Source: Actinacidiphila acidipaludis
GTDB lineage: Bacteria; Actinomycetota; Actinomycetes; Streptomycetales; Streptomycetaceae
Direction: 5' to 3'
Length of the DNA: 64,000 nt
Assembly (NCBI RefSeq): GCF_019890725.1
Contig: NZ_JAINZZ010000009.1
Location: forward strand, 1 to 64,000
Part shown: piece by piece, positions 57,461-64,000 of the stretch
Position numbering within the stretch: position 1 is the first letter of the stretch
Layout of the letters: each line of letters opens with the position of its first letter
Notes under the pieces: generated by a model
Seen by the model: only the letters and a program-made list of their open reading frames with translations
What the model was told of the DNA's origin: nothing
Database searches by the model: none
Program-made: the position numbers and the translations under genes

Positions 57461-58501
57461 CCGGACGCCCACCGTCACAGGCTCGTTGACCAGGGTCACG
57501 CCGAACGCGGCGCGGACGCCGTCGCGGATCTCACGGGCCAGCGTCAGCAGGTCCTGCGCGGTGGCGCCGCCCCGGTTGGTGAGGGCCAGCGTGTGCTTGC
57601 CGGAGAGCCTGGCGGGTCCCGTGCCGTGGCCCTTGGTGAACCCCGCCTTGTCGATCAGCCAGGCAGCCGACAGCTTCGTACGGTCGGTGCCGTCCGGGTA
57701 CGCGGGCGGGGTGACGTCCGCGCCGAGCCGGGCGTGCGCCCGCTCCAGGAACGCGGCGTACTCCTGCGGGTCCAGCACCGGGTTGGTGAAGAACGAGCCG
57801 GCCGACCAGGTGTCGTGGTCGTCCTCGGCCAGCACCATGCCCTTGGCGGAGCGCAGCGCCAGCACGGTCTCCCGCGCCTTGGCCAGCGGCACCCGGTCGC
57901 CGGCCTCCACGCCGAGCGCCCGGGCCGTCTCGGGGTACTTCACGGGTGCGGACATGCCGCCCGCGTCCTCCAGCCCGAACCGCACCCGCAGCACCACGTG
58001 CCGCGCCGGGTCGGCCTTGAAACGGCTGTGCCGGTAAGCGAAGCCGCACTCCCCACCGGCCAGCGTCACCGTCTCGCCGTGGAGGCGGTCGTACGCGACG
58101 ACCTCGGTGATCGTGCTGGACACCTCCTGGCCGTAGGCGCCGACGTTCTGGATCGGGGTGGCGCCGGCCGACCCCGGGATCCCCGCCAGGCACTCGATTC
58201 CGGCCAGTCCCTCGCGCACGGTGGCCGCGACCGCGTCCGACCAGTTCTCCCCCGCGGCCAGCTCCAGCCGCGTACCGCTCAGGGTCACGCCCTGCGTGGC
58301 GATGCGGATGGCGGTGCCGTCGAACCCCTCGTCGGCGATCAGCAGGTTGCTGCCGCCGCCGATCAGCAGGACGGGCTCCTGGCGGGCGTCGGCCGCCCGC
58401 ACGGCCTCGACCAGCTCGTCGTCCGTCCGGGCCGTCACGAGGCGGGCGGCCGGCCCGCCCACGCGGAAGGTGGTGAGGGGGGCGAGGGGGGTGTTCTCCA
58501 T
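57455..58501 (-). CDS. murB: UDP-N-acetylenolpyruvoylglucosamine reductase
   Basis: 348 aa from ATG at 58501 (MENTPLAPLTTFRVGGPAAR); a GTG 9 nt upstream is an alternative. FAD enzyme completing UDP-MurNAc. The FAD segments GGGSNLL and GIPGSAGATPIQNVGAYG, the catalytic serine in WSAGSFFTNPV and the late AWLIDKAGF are present. Type I MurB. Standard. Confidence 0.96.
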   Translation of the reverse strand: MENTPLAPLTTFRVGGPAARLVTARTDDELVEAVRAADARQEPVLLIGGGSNLLIADEGFDGTAIRIATQGVTLSGTRLELAAGENWSDAVAATVREGLAGIECLAGIPGSAGATPIQNVGAYGQEVSSTITEVVAYDRLHGETVTLAGGECGFAYRHSRFKADPARHVVLRVRFGLEDAGGMSAPVKYPETARALGVEAGDRVPLAKARETVLALRSAKGMVLAEDDHDTWSAGSFFTNPVLDPQEYAAFLERAHARLGADVTPPAYPDGTDRTKLSAAWLIDKAGFTKGHGTGPARLSGKHTLALTNRGGATAQDLLTLAREIRDGVRAAFGVTLVNEPVTVGVRL

Positions 58502-58699
58502 AACGTGCACCGTTTCATTATGTCCAAGGGGTGATCCGTGGGGCTCGGGCAGCCAGGCCTCGGCTTTTTTCACCCACCCCCCACCCGGTGCTCCCTTACG
58601 CCGGGCTCGGGACTCCGGTGATGGCGTCGGGGCGTCGGCGGCTGCCGGCTGGTGGGGGGTGAATCAGGTACAGCCGGGCGGAGGCAGCGCTGCCCGAGG

Positions 58700-60151
58700 C
58701 TAACGCGCCACCGTCACCGCGGCCCGAGCCGACCCCGGCACCCCCTCCTTCCGCAGCGCCGGCGGCACCGCCCGCCCACCCCGCGGAAGGAGCAGCGCGG
58801 CCACCACGGCCGCTCCCAGCACCCCGGCCCCCACCCAGAGCGCCGGCGTCAGGCCGGCGACGAACTGCGCCGGCGCCCCGTAACCCCCGTTCGCCGAGAA
58901 GATCGAGCCGAGGACGGCGATGCCCAGCGCCCCGCCCACCTCGCGCAGCGCGTTGTTCGCCCCGGAGGCGATCCCCTGCTCGGGGCCACGGACGCTGGAC
59001 ATGACCAGGTTGGTGGCCGGCGCGATGAACAGCGCCATGCCCGTACCGCTGATGATCAGCGCGGGGAGCTGCGCCAGGTAGGAGACGTCGGGCGAGATCA
59101 CCAGTGCGAACCACGCGAGTCCGACGGCCTGCAGCGCGAGTCCGGCCGCGACGACCGGGCGGCCGCCGATCCGGTCGGAGAGGAAGCCGGCGATGGGCGC
59201 GACGATCATCGGCATGCCGGTCCACGGCAGCATCCGCAGACCCGCCTCGGTGGGCGAGTAGCCGACGACGTTCTGCAGGAACTGGCTGAGCAGGAAGATC
59301 GAGCCGAACATGCCGGTGAACATCAGGCCGCTGGCCGCGTTGATCGCGGAGAAGGCCCGGCCGCGGAAGAGCCGCATGGGCAGCATCGGGTTCCGGGCCA
59401 CCACGCCGTGCCGGATGAACGCGGCGACGAGGATCGCGCCGCCGATGAGCCCGCCGAGCACCCGGGCGCTGGTCCAGCCGTGCGAGGTCGCGTTGACCAG
59501 GGCGAAGACGATGCCGAACAGGCCGAGGCTGACCAGGGCGGTGCCGCGGCCGTCGAGCCGGGCGCCGGGTGCGGTGGACTCGGCCAGCCGCAGGCGGGCC
59601 AGCGGGACGAGGGCGATGCCCAGCGGCACGTTCAGCCAGAAGATCCACTGCCAGGACAGGTGCTGGGTGAGGCTGCCGCCGATGAGCGGTCCGCTGGCGA
59701 CGGCCAGTCCGTTGACGGCGCCCCAGATGCCGAAGGCGGCGCCACGGCGTTCCGCGGGCACGGCCGCGGTGAGCAGGGTGAGGGTGAGCGGCATCATGAT
59801 CGCCGCGCCGACGCCCTGGACAGCGCGGGCGGCGATCAGTTCGCCGATGCCCGGGGCCATCGCGGCCGCGGCGGACGCGCCGGTGAAGACGCCGAGTCCG
59901 ATGACGAACAGCCGGCGGCGGCCGAACCGGTCGCCGAGCGCCGCGCCGAACATGAGCAGGACCGCGAAGGTGAGCGTGTAGGCGTTGACGGTCCATTCGA
60001 GGTCGGACAGCGCGCCGCCGAGATCCTTGCGGATGGACGGGAGCGCCGTGGTGACGACGAGGTTGTCGAGCGCCGCCATGAAACCGGCCACGCTGGTGAT
60101 GATGAGCGCCCAGGCGGCGGAGCCGGGCCGTCGTGCTGCTTGCTGGTTCAT
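58700..60151 (-). CDS. DHA2/EmrB-type drug exporter
   Basis: 483 aa, 14 membrane segments predicted. Motif C-like GLAVASGPLIGG (about 148-160) and the A motif GDRFGRRRLFVIG (about 73-85), as in proton-driven drug antiporters. The promoter region carries an AGTTAGT-N8-ACTAACT palindrome. It lies downstream of the TetR gene, same strand, 74 nt after its stop. The substrate is unknown. Confidence 0.88.
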   Translation of the reverse strand: MNQQAARRPGSAAWALIITSVAGFMAALDNLVVTTALPSIRKDLGGALSDLEWTVNAYTLTFAVLLMFGAALGDRFGRRRLFVIGLGVFTGASAAAAMAPGIGELIAARAVQGVGAAIMMPLTLTLLTAAVPAERRGAAFGIWGAVNGLAVASGPLIGGSLTQHLSWQWIFWLNVPLGIALVPLARLRLAESTAPGARLDGRGTALVSLGLFGIVFALVNATSHGWTSARVLGGLIGGAILVAAFIRHGVVARNPMLPMRLFRGRAFSAINAASGLMFTGMFGSIFLLSQFLQNVVGYSPTEAGLRMLPWTGMPMIVAPIAGFLSDRIGGRPVVAAGLALQAVGLAWFALVISPDVSYLAQLPALIISGTGMALFIAPATNLVMSSVRGPEQGIASGANNALREVGGALGIAVLGSIFSANGGYGAPAQFVAGLTPALWVGAGVLGAAVVAALLLPRGGRAVPPALRKEGVPGSARAAVTVAR

Positions 60152-60162
60152 CGTTTCCCCTG

Positions 60163-60184
60163 AGTTAGTTATTGATGACTAACT
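60163..60184. promoter_or_regulatory. Operator upstream of the DHA2 exporter
   Basis: AGTTAGT (60163-60169), 8-nt spacer, ACTAACT (60178-60184), a perfect 7-bp inverted repeat starting 12 nt upstream of the ATG. The same 7-8-7 motif precedes the TetR gene. Confidence 0.75.
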
Positions 60185-60225
60185 TTTACGGTCATGAAGA
60201 AGCCCGGACGGGCCGGGCCCGCGGG

Positions 60226-60780
60226 TCACTCGGGCCGCGCCGACTCGTAGAACCCCTCCCAGTTGCGGTGGCCGGCCGGATACCCCAGGCAGACCAGCGT
60301 GTTGACGAGCATCCCGTAAGCCAGGAACTGCGTCGTCTCGTCCACGTCCGCGCCGAGCTCGATGTGCACGGCGTCCCACAGCTCCTGCCAGGCGCGGCGC
60401 ACGGCCTCGCCGAACTCGCGGTCCCCCTCGGCCTCGGCGGCGGCCACCGCGACGTACGTCTGCATCTGCATCAGCAGGCGCTCGGGGTCGTCGTGGATCA
60501 GTTTCTGGTAGGCGGTGGCCATGGCGCCCAGGCGCTCCTCCACCGGCAGCCCCTTGGCCGCCTCGGTGAACACCTCGGTCGTGGTGGCGATGCAGTACTG
60601 CGACGCCGCCAGGAAGATGGCCTGCTTGTTCGGGAAGAGCCGGAAGAGGTACGGCTGCGAGACGCCCACGCGGCGCGCGATCGCCTCGGTGGAGGTGCCG
60701 TTGTACCCGCCGTGGGCGAACTCGCTCATCGCCGCACGGATGACGCTCTCGCGCCGCTCCTCTGCGCTCATCCTGACCAT
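60226..60780 (-). CDS. TetR-family regulator of the exporter
   Basis: 184 aa, ATG at 60780 with AGGA upstream (another possible ATG is at 60771). N-terminal helix-turn-helix RRESVIRAAMSEFAHGGYNG followed by TSTEAIARRVGVSQPYLFRL. The remainder is a ligand-binding helical domain. It is followed by the exporter gene; both have matching operators. Confidence 0.87.
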   Translation of the reverse strand: MVRMSAEERRESVIRAAMSEFAHGGYNGTSTEAIARRVGVSQPYLFRLFPNKQAIFLAASQYCIATTTEVFTEAAKGLPVEERLGAMATAYQKLIHDDPERLLMQMQTYVAVAAAEAEGDREFGEAVRRAWQELWDAVHIELGADVDETTQFLAYGMLVNTLVCLGYPAGHRNWEGFYESARPE

Positions 60781-60788
60781 GGATCCTA

Positions 60789-60810
60789 AGTTAGTGGCCA
60801 ATCACTACCT
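60789..60810. promoter_or_regulatory. Operator upstream of the TetR gene
   Basis: AGTTAGT (60789-60795), 8-nt spacer, ACTACCT (60804-60810), one mismatch to perfect symmetry. Same spacing as at the exporter promoter, which suggests autoregulation. Confidence 0.7.
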
Positions 60811-60889
60811 AGTCAAGACGGACGCATGGGTAAGGGGCGCCCCGCAGCGAGGACGCCCCTTACCCGGCTGTATCGAAGGCCCGGCCAGC

Positions 60890-60956
60890 CGTCAGGCCGA
60901 CCGGCCGGACGGCCGGTTCGTCAGGCCGACCGGCCGGACGGCCGGTTCGTCAGGCC
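60890..60956. repeat. 29-bp tandem repeat downstream of the MaoC gene
   Basis: Two copies (60890-60918 and 60919-60947) of CGTCAGGCCGACCGGCCGGA..., plus a 9-nt third start that includes the stop codon of the gene at 60950. Confidence 0.9.
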
Positions 60957-61378
60957 AGACGGACGACGGCGCGCGACATGCCCAGGACCTTCTGGCCGGC
61001 GCTCGTCGCGGTCAGGTCCACCCGGACCCGGCGGTCGTCCAGCTTCGCGGCGACCTTGGCGGTCACCTCCACGACCGCGCCCTGGTCGTCGTTGGGCACG
61101 ACGACCGGCTTGGTGAACCGGACGCCGTACTCCACCACCGCGCCGGGGTCGCCCACCCAGTCGGTCACGACGCGGATCGCGGAGGCCATGGTGAACATGC
61201 CGTGCGCGATGACGTCGGGCAGACCGACCTCCCGGGCGAACTTCTCGTTCCAGTGAATGGGATTGAAATCACCGGAGGCGCCCGCGTAGCGGACCAGGGT
61301 GGCCCGGGTCACCGGGAAGGTCCGGGCCGGCAGTTCGGTGCCGACCTCGATGTCGTCGTACGCGATCGTGGCCGCCAT
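60950..61378 (-). CDS. MaoC-type (R)-hydratase, HadB-like
   Basis: 142 aa from ATG at 61378, which overlaps the previous stop (TGATG). The hydratase-2 motif DFNPIHWNEKFAREVGLPDV (around 38-58) contains the catalytic aspartate and histidine, followed by IAHGMFTM. Similar proteins pair with HadA in actinobacterial fatty-acyl dehydration. Its 3' end is followed by tandem repeats. Confidence 0.85.
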   Translation of the reverse strand: MAATIAYDDIEVGTELPARTFPVTRATLVRYAGASGDFNPIHWNEKFAREVGLPDVIAHGMFTMASAIRVVTDWVGDPGAVVEYGVRFTKPVVVPNDDQGAVVEVTAKVAAKLDDRRVRVDLTATSAGQKVLGMSRAVVRLA

Positions 61379-61848
61379 CACGCCTCCCCGCCCGTCGTGT
61401 CCTCGCCCGCCGCCCGCGCGACCAGCTTCGTCCAGGCGGTCACCACGTGCTCGCCCGACTCGTCGTGGACCTCGCCGCGGATGTCCAGGATGTCGTTGCC
61501 GGCCAGCGACTTGATCGCCTCGATGGTCGAGGTGACGGTCAGCAGGTCGCCCGCCCGCACCGGCCGGGTGTAGGCGAACTTCTGGTCGCCGTGCACCACG
61601 CGGCTGTAGTCCAGCCCCAGGTCGGGGTCCTGGACCACAACGCCGGCCGCCTGGAAGGTGATCGCGAAGGGGAAGGTGGGCGGTGCGATGACGTCGGGGT
61701 GCCCGAGCGCCTTGGCCGCCTCCCGGTCGGTGTAGACCGGGTTCGCGTCGCCGATCGCCTCGGCGAATTCGCGGATCTTCTCCCGGCCGACCTCATAGGG
61801 GTCGGTGGGCGGATAACTGCGCCCGACGAAGGACTGGTCCAGGGCCAT
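61378..61848 (-). CDS. MaoC-like dehydratase partner, HadA-like
   Basis: 156 aa from ATG at 61848 (GGAGGTG upstream). It begins MALDQSFVGRSYPPTDPYEV and matches the substrate-binding subunit type, lacking the full catalytic dyad of HadB (ANPVYTDREAAKALGHPDVI in place). Forms, by analogy, a heterodimer with the next gene product. Between them the genes overlap, in keeping with equimolar production. Confidence 0.82.
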   Translation of the reverse strand: MALDQSFVGRSYPPTDPYEVGREKIREFAEAIGDANPVYTDREAAKALGHPDVIAPPTFPFAITFQAAGVVVQDPDLGLDYSRVVHGDQKFAYTRPVRAGDLLTVTSTIEAIKSLAGNDILDIRGEVHDESGEHVVTAWTKLVARAAGEDTTGGEA

Positions 61849-62036
61849 CGGCACCTCCGGTGCGGAAACGTCGCCAGCGAAAAGGTCGTTGTCGCGGCAA
61901 ACCGCGAGGCCGCCCCCGGTGTGTGACACGGGAACGGCCTCGTGGTGAAGTTACGGCCTGGCGCGTACGGCGGTGTGACCCGGCTGGACCGGGATCGCCA
62001 TGCCCGCCGTACTGCGGCAGTGCGGGGAACGGAGCG

Positions 62037-62201
62037 TCAGCGCGTTTCGCGGTGCGCGGTGTGCGCGTTGCAACGCGGGCAGTGCTTCTTCATCTCCAGG
62101 CGGTCCGGGTCGTTACGCCGGTTCTTCTTGGTGATGTAGTTCCGCTCCTTGCACTCCACGCAGGCCAGCGTGATCTTCGGGCGGACGTCGGTGGCGGCCA
62201 C
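62037..62201 (-). CDS. rpmG: 50S ribosomal protein L33, zinc-binding type
   Basis: 54 aa, GTG start at 62201 ([20 protein letters not shown]). The zinc pairs CVEC (14-17) and CPRC (41-44) are both present. This operon-independent copy lies next to HadAB and the tRNA genes, as in other streptomycetes. Confidence 0.95.
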   Translation of the reverse strand: MAATDVRPKITLACVECKERNYITKKNRRNDPDRLEMKKHCPRCNAHTAHRETR

Positions 62202-62285
62202 GTGAGTGCTCCTTGACGAACAGGTGAAATGAACACAGGAATAGTAGCCGACCGAGGGACCGAACCCGCAATCGGCTACGGAGAG

Positions 62286-62358
62286 TAGCGGCGACCGGAC
62301 TTGAACCGGTGACACAGCGATTATGAGCCGCTTGCTCTACCGACTGAGCTACGCCGCT
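62286..62358 (-). tRNA. tRNA-Met (elongator, CAT anticodon)
   Basis: 73 nt. Acceptor AGCGGCG/CGCCGCT perfect. Anticodon loop CTCATAA; T-arm CCGGTTCAAGTCCGG. It has an A1-T72 acceptor base pair and lacks the initiator-type mismatch, so an elongator. Confidence 0.93.
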
Positions 62359-62404
62359 TCGATGAACTGGCCCCCGCCATGACAGCGGGGAACCGATCCA
62401 CCAG

Positions 62405-62477
62405 AGCCCCAATACGGAATCGAACCGTAGACCTTCTCCTTACCATGGAGACGCTCTACCGACTGAGCTATTGGGGC
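62405..62477 (-). tRNA. tRNA-Thr (GGT anticodon)
   Basis: 73 nt. Acceptor GCCCCAA/TTGGGGC perfect. Anticodon stem TCTCC/GGAGA around ATGGTAA, giving GGT. T-arm ACGGTTCGATTCCGT. It lies 46 nt before tRNA-Met on the same strand. Confidence 0.95.
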
Positions 62478-62753
62478 GAGCGAGGAAGACATTACACGGT
62501 CCGCAGCGATACGTGAAATCCGTATCCGGCAGGGCACATCGGGCCCCTCGGACACGTGAACCCGGCCGTCCGGGACCGCCACACCGGTACGACTAATCCG
62601 CACCTTCCGGGTCGTACCGGTCAGTCGCGGCACCGCGCCCTAGGCTCGGTCCGCGTGATCTTGCCTCCCGACGACGCCCGCCCGCCCGGCCTTTGCTGAC
62701 GTCGGACCTCTGCCGACGCCGGACACGGCCGAGCCCGCACCCGGAGGAGCGCG

Positions 62754-64000
62754 ATGACCGACAGCCCCCGTGACAGCCGGCACGAGACCGCCGAGGAGAC
62801 CGCCACCCTGCTGCTGTGCGGGGCGCGGCTCGTCGACGGCCGGATCGTGGACGTGCGCCTCAGCGGGCCGCGGATCGAGGCCGTCGGCACCGCCGGCAGT
62901 CTCGGCGCGGTGTCCGGCCGTTCGGGCCGGGCCGCCGAGGGCGCCCGGATCGACCTGCGCGGCTACCTGCTGCTGCCCGCACCCGTCGAACCCCACGCCC
63001 ACCTCGACCTGGCGCTGACCGCGGGCGGCCCCCCGTCGGGCGATCCGGAGGACGTCCAGCGCCGGGCGATCGAGGCGGCGCTGCTCCAGCTCGGCCACGG
63101 CGCCACCGCCGTCCGCTCCCATGTGCGGATCGGCGACGTCCAGGGGCTGCAGGACCTGGAGGCGGTGCTCGCCGCCCGCCGGGCGCTGCGCGGACTGGTC
63201 GACGTGCAGGTGGTCGCGGTGCCGCGGCTGCTCACCGGCGCGGCCGGCGCCGACAGCTACGCGATGCTGCGGGACGCGCTGAAGATGGGGGCCTGCGCGG
63301 CGGGCGGCTGTCCCGACCTCGACCCGGACCCGAGCGGGTACGCGGAGGCCGTGCTGTCGCTCGCCGCCGAGTTCGGGGTGCCGGTCGACCTGCACACCGC
63401 GGCCGACGACCCGGCGCGGCTGGCCCGGCTGGCGGCGATGGCCGGCGGGATGCGGCCCGGCGTCACCCTTGGTCCCTGCCACGGCCTGGGCGCCCTGCCG
63501 TCCCAGGTGGTGACCGCGACCGCCGAACGGCTGGCCGCCGCGGGCGTCACGGTGGCCGCGCTCCCCCAGGGCGGCTGCGCGCTGACGGACCGCGGCGGCG
63601 TCGCGCCGGTCCGAGCGCTGCGGGCGGCGGGCGTCCGGGTGTGCGCGGGCAGCGGTTCGCTCGGCGACCTCGGCAACCCGGTGGGCCGCGGCGACCCGCT
63701 GGAGGCGGCCTTCCTGCTGGCCTCGCACGGCGCCTGCGGGCCACTGCGGTCGTACGACCTGATCAGCGGCCAGGCCCGGGCGGCCCTCGGCCTGTCCGAC
63801 GTCCGCGTGGAGGCCGGTTTCCCCGCCGAGTTGCTCGCGGTGCGCGGCGACGGCGTGGCCGCGGTCCTCTCCCTGGGCTACAGCCGGATCGTCATCCACC
63901 GAGGCCGCGTGGTCTCCCGCACCAGCGCCGTCCGCGAGTACTGCGACTCGGCGGGTGAGACGCCCCTCGACCTCCCACGTCAGGCGCACCGCGAGGCGTA
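62754..64000 (+). CDS. Amidohydrolase/cytosine deaminase-like protein (cut by window edge)
   Basis: Open from ATG at 62754 (GGAGGAG upstream) to the window end, 415 codons visible. The metal motif EPHAHLDLAL (from about 78) and VRSHVRIGD match cytosine-deaminase-like amidohydrolases. The later histidine is in VDLHTAADD. Where cytosine deaminases have an SD(N) motif, this reads GSGSLGDLGNP, so specificity is uncertain. Gene is truncated by the window only. Confidence 0.72.
   Translation, partial: MTDSPRDSRHETAEETATLLLCGARLVDGRIVDVRLSGPRIEAVGTAGSLGAVSGRSGRAAEGARIDLRGYLLLPAPVEPHAHLDLALTAGGPPSGDPEDVQRRAIEAALLQLGHGATAVRSHVRIGDVQGLQDLEAVLAARRALRGLVDVQVVAVPRLLTGAAGADSYAMLRDALKMGACAAGGCPDLDPDPSGYAEAVLSLAAEFGVPVDLHTAADDPARLARLAAMAGGMRPGVTLGPCHGLGALPSQVVTATAERLAAAGVTVAALPQGGCALTDRGGVAPVRALRAAGVRVCAGSGSLGDLGNPVGRGDPLEAAFLLASHGACGPLRSYDLISGQARAALGLSDVRVEAGFPAELLAVRGDGVAAVLSLGYSRIVIHRGRVVSRTSAVREYCDSAGETPLDLPRQAHREA

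Noticed and set aside
57405..60956. CRISPR array
   Set aside because: The repeats are direct tandem units (8 or 29 bp) without unique spacers and no cas genes are near.

Overview
The window is high-GC actinobacterial DNA from a Streptomyces-type chromosome. The evidence is the S10-spc-alpha, str, rpoBC and rplKAJL gene order, a long acidic NusG N-terminus, a TTG-started rpoB, WhiB-like and BldC-like regulators, and MaoC-type dehydratases beside rpmG.

Layout: (1) 1-15.5 kb, minus strand: the S10-spc-alpha operon from rpsJ to the first 101 codons of rpoA, with secY, adk, map and infA. (2) 16.1-17.9 kb, plus strand: a secreted PIG-L-type deacetylase lipoprotein. (3) 18.0-22.6 kb, minus: the str operon rpsL-rpsG-fusA-tuf, with a readable promoter and a leader motif shared with rpsJ. 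(4) 22.7-23.1 kb: a small DUF1707-type membrane protein. (5) 23.2-40.2 kb: a phage-tail locus between the str operon and rpoC. It has an XRE-type regulator, a WhiB-like protein, a cysteine-rich protein, a BldC/MerR-like protein, tail terminator, tail tube, G/GT chaperones joined by a -1 frameshift, two tape-measure-like proteins, a distal tail protein, two paralogous fibre proteins, a hub protein, an amidase and two small membrane proteins. No capsid, portal, terminase or integrase gene is visible. This looks like a non-contractile (F-type) tailocin or another domesticated siphovirus tail with its own regulation and lysis genes. (6) 40.3-51.5 kb, minus: rpoC, rpoB, rplL, rplJ, a lipoprotein gene and rplA. 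(7) 51.8-54.8 kb: rplK, an SGNH esterase on plus, nusG, secE and tRNA-Trp. (8) 54.9-64 kb: aminotransferase, adenosine deaminase, murB, a DHA2 exporter with its TetR regulator, two MaoC-type dehydratases, rpmG, tRNA-Met, tRNA-Thr and a truncated amidohydrolase.

Most of the window is housekeeping. The main point of interest is the headless tail locus. Its regulator and both of its promoter regions carry related TTGCGCG/CGCGCAA palindromes, which suggests one switch for the whole unit. Other notable features are an unusual rifampicin-pocket sequence in RpoB, four tandem duplications that include the stop codon of minus-strand genes between 49 and 61 kb, a 7-8-7 operator pair for the TetR/exporter genes, and a nearly identical 28-nt leader element before rpsJ and rpsL.
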